From contig CALVRF010000050.1 of the NCBI GenBank assembly GCA_944358495.1, positions 1 to 9,619 of the forward strand: DNA of 9,619 nt, written 5' to 3'. A program made the translations under genes and the position numbers. Of the stretch, positions 1 through 6,274 are shown one piece after another (position 1 is the stretch's first letter; each line of letters opens with the position of its first letter). This stretch comes from an uncultured Bacilli bacterium (GTDB lineage Bacteria > Bacillota_I > Bacilli_A > RF39 > UBA660). The notes below the pieces were generated by a model. The model worked only from the letters and a program-made list of their open reading frames with translations, did no database searches and was not told where the DNA came from.

Positions 1-63
1 ATGGGGGCACCATCAGAAATAACCGAAAAACAATTAAGAGAAGCTCATATTAAAATTAGATAA
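1..63 (+). CDS. aspS: Aspartyl-tRNA synthetase, C-terminal end (partial)
   Basis: An open frame runs in from the left edge and stops at TAA 61-63. The 20 residues visible (GAPSEITEKQLREAHIKI and flanks) match my recollection of the C-terminal tail of bacterial aspartyl-tRNA synthetases, in which a GAPS/DAPSxV segment is followed by a QLxELHI helix at the very end. The enzyme charges tRNA-Asp (or tRNA-Asp/Asn) in the cytoplasm. The ATG at position 1 is read as an internal methionine. Because only about 3% of the protein is present, the call rests on the tail motif alone. A short unrelated peptide is the alternative, but it would lack any ribosome binding site in the window. Confidence 0.65.
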   Translation: MGAPSEITEKQLREAHIKIR

Positions 64-76
64 TATGAGTTTTTTC

Positions 77-105
77 TAGACTTCACTTCAAAGGTTTGAT
101 ACAAT
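77..105 (+). promoter_or_regulatory. Promoter of the Fic gene
   Basis: An extended -10 (TG-A-TACAAT, hexamer 100-105) lies 17 bases downstream of TAGACT (77-82), a 4/6 match to TTGACA. Transcription would start near 112, giving a leader under 20 bases. A weak GAGG (116-119) lies 9 bases before the ATG. Confidence 0.55.
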
Positions 106-128
106 ATATTTAAGCGAGGCGAAAAATT

Positions 129-869
129 ATGCAAGAAAAGTTAAAAAAGGTCGAAGAATTAAAAAACAAATTAAATACTTTAAGGCCCTTTACCGAAGAT
201 GAACTAAAAAGATTAGACGAAGAATTTATGATTGAATATACCTATGATTCTAACGCTATTGAAGGTAGTACCATGACATTAGAAGAAACCGCTTTAGTTT
301 TAAAAGAAAATATTACTATCGCCGAAAAGCCTTTAAACGAACACTTATCTGCTATTGGTCATAAAGAGGCTTATTGTTATATCGAAAATTTAGTAAAACA
401 AAAGCACGAATTAGATGAAGACGAAATACTTAATATCCATAGTTTAGTTTTAATGGATAGACCGGAAGCTAAAGGTAAGTATAGAAATGTCCCTGTTAAA
501 ATTCTTGGAACTAATGCCCAAATGTCAGAGCCATATTTAATCAAACCTAATATGGAAAACCTAATTAATTGGTATAAAGAAGAAAAACAATTATCTTTAA
601 TAGAAAAAATAACTATGTTTCATTTAAAATTTGAAACCATTCATCCTTTTTTAGATGGCAATGGTCGTACTGGAAGATTAATTCTTAATTTTGAATTAAT
701 GAAAAATGGTTATGTTCCTATCAATATCAAATATAAAGATCGAAGACGTTATTATGCCGCTTTTAAAAGTTATAATGAAAATAATGATATTACTGAAATG
801 ACATCTTTAGTCTGCGATTATTTAATCGAAGAATTAAATAAATATATTAATATGAAACAAGATAGATGA
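129..869 (+). CDS. fic: Fic family protein, probable AMP-transferase with N-terminal autoinhibitory motif
   Basis: The 246-residue protein has the full Fic core HPFLDGNGRTGR at residues 172-183, with catalytic His172, metal-binding Asp176 and the phosphate-contacting GNGR and Arg183. Fic enzymes usually move AMP from ATP onto a Ser, Thr or Tyr hydroxyl of a target protein. Near the N-terminus SNAIEGS (41-47) fits the (S/T)xxxE(G/N) inhibitory helix, with Glu45 as the residue expected to block ATP gamma-phosphate binding. This makes it a class II, self-inhibited Fic protein. It ends soon after the Fic fold and lacks the C-terminal winged helix many relatives carry. It has its own promoter and stands alone: no toxin-antitoxin partner gene is adjacent. 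The target is unknown and cannot be read from the sequence. TGA is the stop, evidence against a mycoplasma code. Confidence 0.9.
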   Translation: MQEKLKKVEELKNKLNTLRPFTEDELKRLDEEFMIEYTYDSNAIEGSTMTLEETALVLKENITIAEKPLNEHLSAIGHKEAYCYIENLVKQKHELDEDEILNIHSLVLMDRPEAKGKYRNVPVKILGTNAQMSEPYLIKPNMENLINWYKEEKQLSLIEKITMFHLKFETIHPFLDGNGRTGRLILNFELMKNGYVPINIKYKDRRRYYAAFKSYNENNDITEMTSLVCDYLIEELNKYINMKQDR

Positions 870-911
870 TATTAGTAATTGTTAATTTCCTAGTATGCAT
901 ATAAAAATTAG

Positions 912-917
912 TATAAT
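912..917 (+). promoter_or_regulatory. Possible -10 box for the 54-residue protein gene
   Basis: TATAAT at 912-917 is a perfect -10 hexamer 43 bases before the start codon. No good -35 sits at 16-18 bases; TTGTTA (879-884) is too far. The gene needs some promoter because no other gene reads into it closely, so the box is a candidate only. Confidence 0.4.
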
Positions 918-959
918 CTTTAAACTTTTGTTAAAACTATTAACGAAAGGGGAAAGATT

Positions 960-1124
960 ATGCAAAAAGAAAATAATCAAAAAAATGTAGCTTCACCATA
1001 TACTAATCAAAATAAAAATCAAAATAGTAAAGCTAATCAAAACACTAAAGAAGTAAAAAAAATGAAAGAAGTTATTACTACTGAAGCTATGCCAAATAAT
1101 AATAATCAAAAGACTCAAAATTAA
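960..1124 (+). CDS. 54-residue Asn/Gln/Lys-rich hypothetical protein
   Basis: ATG 960 is preceded by AAAGGGG (946-952) at a spacing of 7, one of the strongest ribosome binding sites in the window. The frame is open for 54 codons to TAA 1122-1124 and ends inside a rho-independent terminator. The product is hydrophilic and low in complexity: Asn, Gln and Lys dominate, there is no Cys or Trp, no membrane segment and no signal peptide. It is probably disordered. The centre holds a charged KEVKKMKEVITTEAM segment that could form a short helix. I do not recognise a family. Gamma-type small acid-soluble spore proteins are also Gln/Asn-rich, but the characteristic repeats are not visible. Its own strong ribosome site and terminator argue that it is a real, monocistronic gene. 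It is short enough to be missed by automatic calling. Confidence 0.7.
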   Translation: MQKENNQKNVASPYTNQNKNQNSKANQNTKEVKKMKEVITTEAMPNNNNQKTQN

Positions 1125-1136
1125 ATGAGTCTTTTG
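1107..1136 (+). terminator. Terminator of the 54-residue protein gene
   Basis: CAAAAGACTCA (1107-1117) and TGAGTCTTTTG (1126-1136) form a perfect 11-bp stem around an 8-base loop that contains the stop codon. The following tract (TCATATTT) is only moderately T-rich. Confidence 0.75.
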
Positions 1137-1160
1137 TCATATTTAAGTTACAATAATGAC

Positions 1161-1189
1161 TTGACATAGGCCCTTATTTACGGTAAAAT
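1161..1189 (+). promoter_or_regulatory. tRNA-Ser promoter
   Basis: TTGACA (1161-1166) is a perfect -35 and lies exactly 17 bases before TAAAAT (1184-1189). Start would fall near 1196, about 12 bases before the mature tRNA. This is the best canonical sigma-A promoter in the window. Confidence 0.9.
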
Positions 1190-1207
1190 GATATTCGTAA
1201 GCCAAAT

Positions 1208-1298
1208 GGAGTAGTACTCAAGAGGCTGAAGAGGCGCCCCTGCTAAGGGTGTAGGTCGGGCAACTGGCGCGAGGGTTCAAATCCCTCCTACTCCGCCA
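1208..1298 (+). tRNA. tRNA-Ser (anticodon GCU)
   Basis: The 91-base class II tRNA has acceptor arms GGAGTAG (1208-1214) and CTACTCC (1288-1294), discriminator G1295 and an encoded CCA (1296-1298). The anticodon stem CGCCC/GGGTG holds the loop CTGCTAA with anticodon GCU at 1242-1244, decoding AGC and AGU. A long variable arm (about 1252-1270) and a GAGGG-TTCAAAT-CCCTC T-arm (1271-1287) are as expected for serine. It stands alone between its own promoter and terminator. Confidence 0.97.
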
Positions 1299-1310
1299 TT
1301 TATGTTTATT

Positions 1311-1338
1311 ACCTTTGCTTTAGTCAAAGGTTTTTATT
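1311..1338 (+). terminator. Terminator after tRNA-Ser
   Basis: ACCTTTG (1311-1317) and CAAAGGT (1325-1331) form a 7-bp stem with a 7-base loop, followed by a T-rich tail (TTTTATTT). It lies between the tRNA and the next coding gene. Confidence 0.75.
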
Positions 1339-1362
1339 TCCAATAAATAAGAGGTGTTATTA

Positions 1363-1896
1363 ATGTCCAATGATATATTTCCCAAACCCCAAATTCCGTA
1401 TTCCGATATTTTAACAATAGTTGAACAATTAAACCAAGAATTAAATAATGAAAATTTTAAACCATTTGATATTAAACTTGAAATAGAATCATTAACAGAG
1501 CGTAGACGTAAAAATTATATAAGAAGATTAAACTTAGACCTTTCTATTAAATTGTTTCAAATAAAGGAATATATTGTTATTTGCCAAACATATAAAACAA
1601 TGGCTACCACCGAGCAAGCTAAAGCATTAAAACAAGCTAAAGTTTTTATGGCTACCTGGAAAGGCGTTGTCACTAGAAAACAATTTAGAGCTTATCAATA
1701 TATGCTTGGTTCTATGTTAAATTTACCAATAACCCCCAATAAAAGGACCATAGAAGCCACCCAAGAAATTATGGCTAATCCTTATTTATCGCAATATGTT
1801 AAAGATTATGATGAACAAAGTGAAAAAATAACTTGGCAAGCCCAAAGCTCAGAACCCCATTTAGGTTTATTAGAGCATTTTAGTCACCATAAATAG
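1363..1896 (+). CDS. Hypothetical protein, 177 residues, family not recognised
   Basis: The ATG at 1363 is preferred over an in-frame GTG at 1354, because AAGAGGTG (1349-1356) then sits 6 bases upstream as a good ribosome site, whereas the GTG lies inside that site. The protein is soluble, without signal peptide or membrane helix, and mostly helical by composition. A basic stretch TERRRKNYIRR lies near residues 46-56 and a Lys/Arg-rich helical segment near 90-115. A Gln/Glu-rich region and a His-rich end (HFSHHK) follow. The basic patches would fit nucleic-acid binding, but no motif proves it. No clear promoter lies between the tRNA terminator and the gene, so readthrough from the tRNA promoter is possible. 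A tRNA to the left and a lysozyme to the right resemble phage-derived DNA, but no integrase or structural gene is present. Confidence 0.75.
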   Translation: MSNDIFPKPQIPYSDILTIVEQLNQELNNENFKPFDIKLEIESLTERRRKNYIRRLNLDLSIKLFQIKEYIVICQTYKTMATTEQAKALKQAKVFMATWKGVVTRKQFRAYQYMLGSMLNLPITPNKRTIEATQEIMANPYLSQYVKDYDEQSEKITWQAQSSEPHLGLLEHFSHHK

Positions 1897-1920
1897 GTAC
1901 ATACAGTTCCTATTTTTTTT
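1891..1920 (+). terminator. Terminator of the 177-residue protein gene
   Basis: AAATAGG (1891-1897) pairs with CCTATTT (1909-1915). The stem continues past one T-T mismatch with AC/GT around a 5-base loop, and an eight-T run follows. The TAG stop (1894-1896) is part of the left arm. Confidence 0.85.
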
Positions 1921-1955
1921 ATTTAGAATATAAAAGAGTAGAGAGGAGGAATAAT

Positions 1956-2960
1956 GTGGAATACCGAGGTATTGATGTTTCAAAATATCAAGGTAATATT
2001 GACTTCAAACAAGTTAAAGATAGTGGTGTAGAGTTTGTTATAATTAGAATAGGTTATGGCATGTATGAAAATCAAAAAGATCCTAAATTTGAGGAATACT
2101 ACCAAAATGCTATTAATAATGCATTACCAGTTGGTGTTTATTTATATTCTTATGCGTTAAATGTTAGTGAAGCCGAGAGAGAGGCAGATACTGTTTTAAA
2201 ATGGCTAAATAATCGTAACCTTAACTTACCTGTTTATTATGATATTGAAGATAAAACCCAAACTACATTAAGCAAACAAACTTTAACTGAAATGTGCAGT
2301 GCCTTTTGTAAAAAAATTGAAGAAGCTGGTTATTGGGCTGGTATTTATGCCAATAAATATTGGTTAACTACACATTTAGATAGTGCTACTTTAGAACAAA
2401 GATTTACCATTTGGGTGGCTCAGTATAATACTGTAAATACCTATGATGGTAAATATGACATGTGGCAGTATACATCAAGTGGTAAAGTAAATGGTATTAG
2501 TGGTAACGTTGATATGAATATTTTATATCGCGATATTTTCTCTAATCGTGAGGGTAGTACTACTCCAGACACTCCAGAAACCAATACGTTGCCTAATTTA
2601 AGTAATTATACTGGTGATTCTATTGTTGATGCTCTAAAAAGTGTCGGTTATGACAGCTCATTTGATTCCCGTAAAAAACTTTATGAAGAAGCTGGCTTTA
2701 CTGATAATTATACCGGCACTGCCGTTCAAAATTTAAACTTATTAAAACGTCTCCAAGGTAATTACGAAAGTAGTTATTATCCTAGAGCCACTTACAAAGG
2801 TTTATCATTTGTCGACGGCCTAAAGAGCATCGGTGTTGATAGTTCATTTACTAATCGCACGAAAATTGCTAGTAAAAATGGCATTTCTAATTATACTGGT
2901 TCTATATTTCAAAATTTAAAATTACTAAATTTATTAAAAAAAGGAGAGCTAAAAAGATAA
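1956..2960 (+). CDS. GH25 muramidase with two C-terminal wall-binding repeats
   Basis: The protein (334 residues) should cleave the beta-1,4 bond between N-acetylmuramic acid and N-acetylglucosamine in peptidoglycan. The GH25 domain covers about residues 3-195: GIDVSKYQG with Asp7, YYDIED with Asp96 and Glu98 (the DxE catalytic pair), and NVDMN near 185-189. A Thr/Pro linker (about 200-212) leads to two repeats of about 50 residues (217-268 and 276-330), each with a (V/F)DxLKS(V/I)G(Y/V)DSSF core and NYTG. I recall similar repeats as wall-binding modules in clostridial lysozymes and amidases. Translation starts at GTG 1956 after GAGGAGGA (1943-1950). The overlapping ATG 1954 is in another frame that soon stops. 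There is no signal peptide, as in phage endolysins that need a holin, but no holin gene is seen. It may be a domesticated prophage lysin or be released on lysis. Confidence 0.93.
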   Translation: MEYRGIDVSKYQGNIDFKQVKDSGVEFVIIRIGYGMYENQKDPKFEEYYQNAINNALPVGVYLYSYALNVSEAEREADTVLKWLNNRNLNLPVYYDIEDKTQTTLSKQTLTEMCSAFCKKIEEAGYWAGIYANKYWLTTHLDSATLEQRFTIWVAQYNTVNTYDGKYDMWQYTSSGKVNGISGNVDMNILYRDIFSNREGSTTPDTPETNTLPNLSNYTGDSIVDALKSVGYDSSFDSRKKLYEEAGFTDNYTGTAVQNLNLLKRLQGNYESSYYPRATYKGLSFVDGLKSIGVDSSFTNRTKIASKNGISNYTGSIFQNLKLLNLLKKGELKR

Positions 2961-2975
2961 TAGCTTTCCTTTTTT
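2940..2975 (+). terminator. Terminator of the muramidase gene
   Basis: AAAGGAGAGCT (2940-2950) and AGCTTTCCTTT (2962-2972) make an 11-bp stem with one G-U pair, followed by T to 2975. The TAA stop (2958-2960) is in the loop. Confidence 0.88.
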
Positions 2976-2976
2976 G

Positions 2977-2985
2977 TGGTATAAT
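2977..2985 (+). promoter_or_regulatory. Extended -10 promoter of the adenosine deaminase gene
   Basis: TG-G-TATAAT (2977-2985) is a perfect extended -10 directly after the preceding terminator. No good -35 is present, as is usual for extended -10 promoters. The start would be near 2992, so the leader is only about 14 bases and the ribosome site (AGGAG 2993-2997) lies at its very 5' end. Confidence 0.7.
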
Positions 2986-3005
2986 CAAAAGCAGGAGAGT
3001 GAGTT

Positions 3006-3968
3006 ATGATAGAAGATATTAAAAACATGCCCAAAATAGAACTTCACCTGCACCTAGATGGTTCAGTTAATTTAGATTTGGCTAGTAAGCTTTCTAATTT
3101 ACCATTAGAAACTATTAAAGAAAAAATGGTAGCTAAAGATAAATGCCAAAACCTTACCGAATATTTAACTAAATTTGATTTTCCTATTAGTTTAATGCAA
3201 ACGAAAGAAAATTTAATAAAAATAGCTAAAACCTTAATTCAAGATTTAGAAAACGATAATGTTATATATGCTGAAATTAGATTTGCCCCAATGCAGCATA
3301 TTAATAAAGGTTTATCCTTAGACGAAATTATCTTGGCGATATTAGAAGGCTTAAAATCAGAGGAAGTTAAAACTAATTTAATTTTATGTTTAATGCGTAA
3401 CCACGATTATGAAACTAATTTAAATGTGATAAATTTAGCCGAAAAATATTTAAACAAAGGAGTATGTGCCATTGACTTAGCTGGCGATGAAATAAAATAT
3501 GATATAAATAATTTTCAAAAATTATTTAAAACAGCCAAAGAAAAACACATTCCATTTACTATTCATGCCGGTGAAACATCATCATCAACAGCTGTCATCA
3601 CCGCTATTAATTATGGAGCTAAAAGAATAGGCCATGGGATAAAAGTTGTTAATGATAAGCAGGCCAAAGAGTTAATAAGACAAAAGGATATTTTGTTAGA
3701 AGTATGCCCAACTAGTAATGTGCAAACTAATGTTATCGATACCTATAGCCATCATCCTATATTAAACTTTTACAAGAAGAATATTCCAGTTTCCATAAAT
3801 ACTGATAATCGCACTGTTTCTAATATTACTTTAACCGAAGAGTATATAAAACTATATAAAAACTTTAATTTTACTTTAAATGATTTTAAACAAATGAATA
3901 TTATGGCTATTAATCACGCTTTTATCACTAAAGAAGAAAAAGAAGACTTATTAAAAAAAATCCAATAA
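3006..3968 (+). CDS. add: Adenosine deaminase
   Basis: This 320-residue cytoplasmic zinc enzyme should convert adenosine (and deoxyadenosine) to inosine plus ammonia in purine salvage. Zinc ligands are visible as HLH (His14, His16), His187 in TIHAGET and Asp267 in INTDN. Glu190 of HAGE is the catalytic proton shuttle and His210 of RIGHGI the conserved activating histidine. The second Asp of the usual TDD pair is Asn268 here. In mouse enzyme that Asp contacts the purine ring, and I recall TDNRTVS in other bacterial members, so activity is not excluded. Length is near the family norm (about 330-350). The start has AGGAG 8 bases upstream. It has its own promoter and a terminator shared with the convergent tspO-like gene, and no purine transport or phosphorylase gene is adjacent. 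Confidence 0.95.
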   Translation: MIEDIKNMPKIELHLHLDGSVNLDLASKLSNLPLETIKEKMVAKDKCQNLTEYLTKFDFPISLMQTKENLIKIAKTLIQDLENDNVIYAEIRFAPMQHINKGLSLDEIILAILEGLKSEEVKTNLILCLMRNHDYETNLNVINLAEKYLNKGVCAIDLAGDEIKYDINNFQKLFKTAKEKHIPFTIHAGETSSSTAVITAINYGAKRIGHGIKVVNDKQAKELIRQKDILLEVCPTSNVQTNVIDTYSHHPILNFYKKNIPVSINTDNRTVSNITLTEEYIKLYKNFNFTLNDFKQMNIMAINHAFITKEEKEDLLKKIQ

Positions 3969-3978
3969 CGGATTTTTT
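3953..3978. terminator. Bidirectional terminator between add and the tspO-like gene
   Basis: AAAAAATCC (3955-3963) and GGATTTTTT (3970-3978) form a 9-bp stem with a 6-base loop. The plus strand has T after the stem and the minus strand reads T opposite the A-run at 3953-3960, so it can end both convergent transcripts. The add stop codon lies in the loop and the tspO-like stop overlaps the right arm. Confidence 0.85.
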
Positions 3979-4417
3979 AGTTTAATATATAAATTTCTAA
4001 GTTTAAATAAGCCGCAAAGATAATCCATAATAAATAAAGAATTTGTAAATAAGCTGCTATTTTATTAATATCTTTAAATTCTTTAATCATTTTAATAACT
4101 AAAATAATTAGTAAGATAATCCAAATAAAAGCTAGAAATCGTAACTTAAATACAAAGAAAATAATACTCCATAATGCGTTAACGCCAAGCTGGACATAAT
4201 AAATCAAAGGCACTTTATCATTATTATTAAGACAAACAATATAAGCTGATATTCCCATTAAAATATAAAGAATAGTCCAAGCGATCGGAAACAAAATAGC
4301 TGGTGGCGCTAAAAATGGTAAAGTAAGCTCATTATAATCCATAAATGGCATCATAATTAAACTAACAATCCCACCTACAAGCAGAGGAATAATTAAATTA
4401 ATAATACATTTTTTCAT
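3977..4417 (-). CDS. tspO: TspO/MBR family membrane protein
   Basis: The 146-residue protein has five hydrophobic segments and the family hallmarks in order: a proline-rich loop LPFLAPP, then FPIAWTILYILMGISAY, then QLGVNALWSIIFF, and near the end LWIIFAAYLNLEIYILN. TspO proteins are integral membrane proteins that bind tetrapyrroles such as heme or protoporphyrin and are linked to porphyrin handling and stress. Their exact reaction is unsettled. The ATG at 4417-4415 is preferred over GTG 4426 and ATG 4423, because AAGTGAT then lies at a usable distance as a weak ribosome site. The longer forms would add three residues at most (MMF). The gene stands alone on the minus strand and no heme-pathway gene is nearby. 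Its promoter is not clear: TACTAT just upstream is the best -10. Confidence 0.9.
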   Translation of the reverse strand: MKKCIINLIIPLLVGGIVSLIMMPFMDYNELTLPFLAPPAILFPIAWTILYILMGISAYIVCLNNNDKVPLIYYVQLGVNALWSIIFFVFKLRFLAFIWIILLIILVIKMIKEFKDINKIAAYLQILYLLWIIFAAYLNLEIYILN

Positions 4418-4460
4418 AAACATCACTTATTTAATAGTATGATAACAATTAAACTAGATA

Positions 4461-4489
4461 TTCATAAAAATAAACAAACGTGTTATAAT
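4461..4489 (+). promoter_or_regulatory. Promoter of the two-component genes
   Basis: TG-T-TATAAT (extended -10, hexamer 4484-4489) lies 17 bases after TTCATA (4461-4466, 4/6 match to TTGACA). The start would be near 4496. GAAGGTGA (4500-4507) is the ribosome site. No TNACA-N4-TGTNA palindrome is present here, so the regulator genes are probably expressed constitutively at a base level. Confidence 0.8.
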
Positions 4490-4512
4490 TAGACATAAAG
4501 AAGGTGAACTTT

Positions 4513-5175
4513 ATGAAAAACATCTTAATTATCGAAGATGATTTAAGTATTGCTAATGAGTTAAAAGATCTACTGGATAATTCTGGCTATCACGGACTTA
4601 TATTGCAAGATTTTGATAATCCATTAGATGAAATTGTCCAAATAAAACCCGATTTAATTTTATTAGATATCAATATTCCTAAAATAAATGGGGAATTACT
4701 ACTTCAAAAAATTCGCAAACAATATACAACTCCTGTTATTATGGTAACTAGCCGTAATAATGAAGCCGACGAAGTTTTATCTATGAGTTATGGAGCCGAT
4801 GATTATATTACTAAGCCTTATAATCCAACAATTTTACTTTTAAGAATAAACGCTATTTTCAAACGAATGGAAAATAAAAACGATAATTTAGCATATCACG
4901 ATTTAAAAATAATTCCGCAAAAAGGCTTAATTCAAAAAGAAAATACTGAAGTTTTATTAACTAAAAACGAAATGATTATTTTTACTTATTTATTATCCAA
5001 ACAGGGAAATATTGTCACTAGAGATGAACTAATGACTGACTTATGGAATAATAATGAATTTATTAATGATAATGCTTTAACCGTTAATATTAGTCGCTTA
5101 CGCACCAAATTAAAAGAAATTGGTTATGAAAACGCTATTGAGACAAGAAAAGGGCAGGGATATATTTTATTATGA
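4513..5175 (+). CDS. bceR: BceR-like response regulator (OmpR/PhoB family)
   Basis: The receiver domain (about residues 1-115) has the acidic pair Asp9-Asp10, phospho-acceptor Asp52 in LILLDINIPKING, Thr79 and Lys101 in ITKPYNP. A winged-helix DNA-binding domain (about 125-220) follows, with TKNEMIIFTYLL, the recognition-helix segment ALTVNISRLRTKLKE and RKGQGYIL. The 220-residue length fits the family. ATG 4513 is chosen over GTG 4504 because GAAGGTGA overlaps that GTG. It overlaps the kinase gene by ATGA, implying coupled translation. Order with a short kinase, an ABC ATPase and a large FtsX-type permease places it in the BceR group. The palindrome at 6188-6201 is its likely operator. Which peptide antibiotic it answers to cannot be read here. 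Confidence 0.92.
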   Translation: MKNILIIEDDLSIANELKDLLDNSGYHGLILQDFDNPLDEIVQIKPDLILLDINIPKINGELLLQKIRKQYTTPVIMVTSRNNEADEVLSMSYGADDYITKPYNPTILLLRINAIFKRMENKNDNLAYHDLKIIPQKGLIQKENTEVLLTKNEMIIFTYLLSKQGNIVTRDELMTDLWNNNEFINDNALTVNISRLRTKLKEIGYENAIETRKGQGYILL

Positions 5176-6185
5176 AAATAAGTCATTATCTTAAAGATAA
5201 AATTGTTTTTATTCTTTTATATATAATAACATCTTTAATCATTTCAGCAATGCTTAGTGTTTTTAAAGTAAATAATGAAGCCATTATCGGTGTCAATGTC
5301 ACTTTATTTATTTTCATTATTATCTATCTTATCTATGATTATTTAAGAAAAAATAAATTTTATAGTAAGTTTTTAGCTAATTTAGACCATTTAGACCAAA
5401 AATACTTAATCATCGAAACCTTAACTAAGCCAACTTTCTATGACGGCGAGATTTTATATGATTCACTTTATGAAATTAATAAATCAATGAACGAAAAAGT
5501 TAAAGAATATCGTTTAAATCTTAATAGTTTCAAGGATTATATTGAAATGTGGATTCATGAAGTCAAATTACCACTATCATCGATTAATCTCATGCTTCAC
5601 AATAAAGAGACTCTATCCATTCCTAAAGTTAGTGCCCAACTAAAAAGATTAGACGATGATGTGGAGCAAGTCCTTTATTATGTTCGTAGTGAAAACGCGG
5701 AAAAAGATTATTTAATCAAAGAAACCAATCTTAATAAAATTATTTCTAATGTAGCCATTCAAAATAAAGATATTTTACTCGAAAAAAATATCGAGCTAGA
5801 AGTTCAAAACACTAATATTGACGTTTTAACCGATGCCAAATGGTTAGGGTTTATTATTAATCAAATTATTAGTAATAGTATTAAATATACTAGGGATAAT
5901 CCTGTAATTAAAATTAGTTCCCAAGACCAAAAAGATAAAATCCTTTTAAAAATTTACGACAATGGTATTGGTATTCCTAAACGTGATTTACCCAAAGTTT
6001 TTGATAAAACGTTTACCGGTAGTAATGGCAGAAAAATTACTACATCAACAGGTATGGGTTTATATATTGCCAAAAAATTATGTCAAAAATTAGGTCATCA
6101 AATAACTATTAACTCAAAAGAAAACGAATTTACTGAAGTTACCATTATTTTCTATAAAAATGATTTTTTAAATATCGCTAAATAA
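5172..6185 (+). CDS. bceS: BceS-like intramembrane-sensing histidine kinase
   Basis: The 337-residue kinase has two membrane helices near the N-terminus (about 11-31 and 38-57) joined by only a few outside residues, so it has no extracellular sensor domain. That is the mark of intramembrane-sensing kinases that take their signal from a partner ABC transporter. The H-box is WIHEVKLPLSSI with His129, the N-box IINQIISNSIKY (Asn235), then DNGIGIP (263-269), the F-box LPKVFDKTF and the G2 box STGMGLYIAKKL. All catalytic motifs are intact. Start ATG 5172 overlaps the regulator stop as ATGA, with GGCAGGGA about 11 bases upstream. No terminator follows, so transcripts may continue into the transporter genes in addition to the regulated promoter there. 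Confidence 0.92.
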   Translation: MKISHYLKDKIVFILLYIITSLIISAMLSVFKVNNEAIIGVNVTLFIFIIIYLIYDYLRKNKFYSKFLANLDHLDQKYLIIETLTKPTFYDGEILYDSLYEINKSMNEKVKEYRLNLNSFKDYIEMWIHEVKLPLSSINLMLHNKETLSIPKVSAQLKRLDDDVEQVLYYVRSENAEKDYLIKETNLNKIISNVAIQNKDILLEKNIELEVQNTNIDVLTDAKWLGFIINQIISNSIKYTRDNPVIKISSQDQKDKILLKIYDNGIGIPKRDLPKVFDKTFTGSNGRKITTSTGMGLYIAKKLCQKLGHQITINSKENEFTEVTIIFYKNDFLNIAK

Positions 6186-6187
6186 CC

Positions 6188-6211
6188 TTACAAAACTGTA
6201 ATATTATGTAA
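6188..6211 (+). promoter_or_regulatory. Likely BceR-type operator upstream of the transporter genes
   Basis: TTACA-AAAC-TGTAA (6188-6201) is a perfect inverted repeat. Established work on Bce-like regulators of Bacillota reports the consensus TNACA-N4-TGTAA in front of the transporter genes they control. A further TGTAA at 6207-6211 is a direct repeat of the right half-site exactly 10 bases on. The palindrome centre is about 62 bases before the predicted transcription start. Confidence 0.8.
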
Positions 6212-6221
6212 GATTAAACAA

Positions 6222-6250
6222 AGGACAAAAAGCATAAAATCTCCTATAAT
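6222..6250 (+). promoter_or_regulatory. Regulated promoter of the transporter genes
   Basis: AGGACA (6222-6227, 4/6) is 17 bases from TATAAT (6245-6250). The poor first half of the -35 fits an activator-dependent promoter with the operator just upstream. Confidence 0.7.
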
Positions 6251-6274
6251 GGGAAATGAAAGGAGCAAATATGT

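Noticed and set aside
1208..2960. Prophage integrated at tRNA-Ser with flanking attachment sites
   Set aside because: No second copy of the tRNA 3' end is found in the window, and there is no integrase, holin or structural gene.
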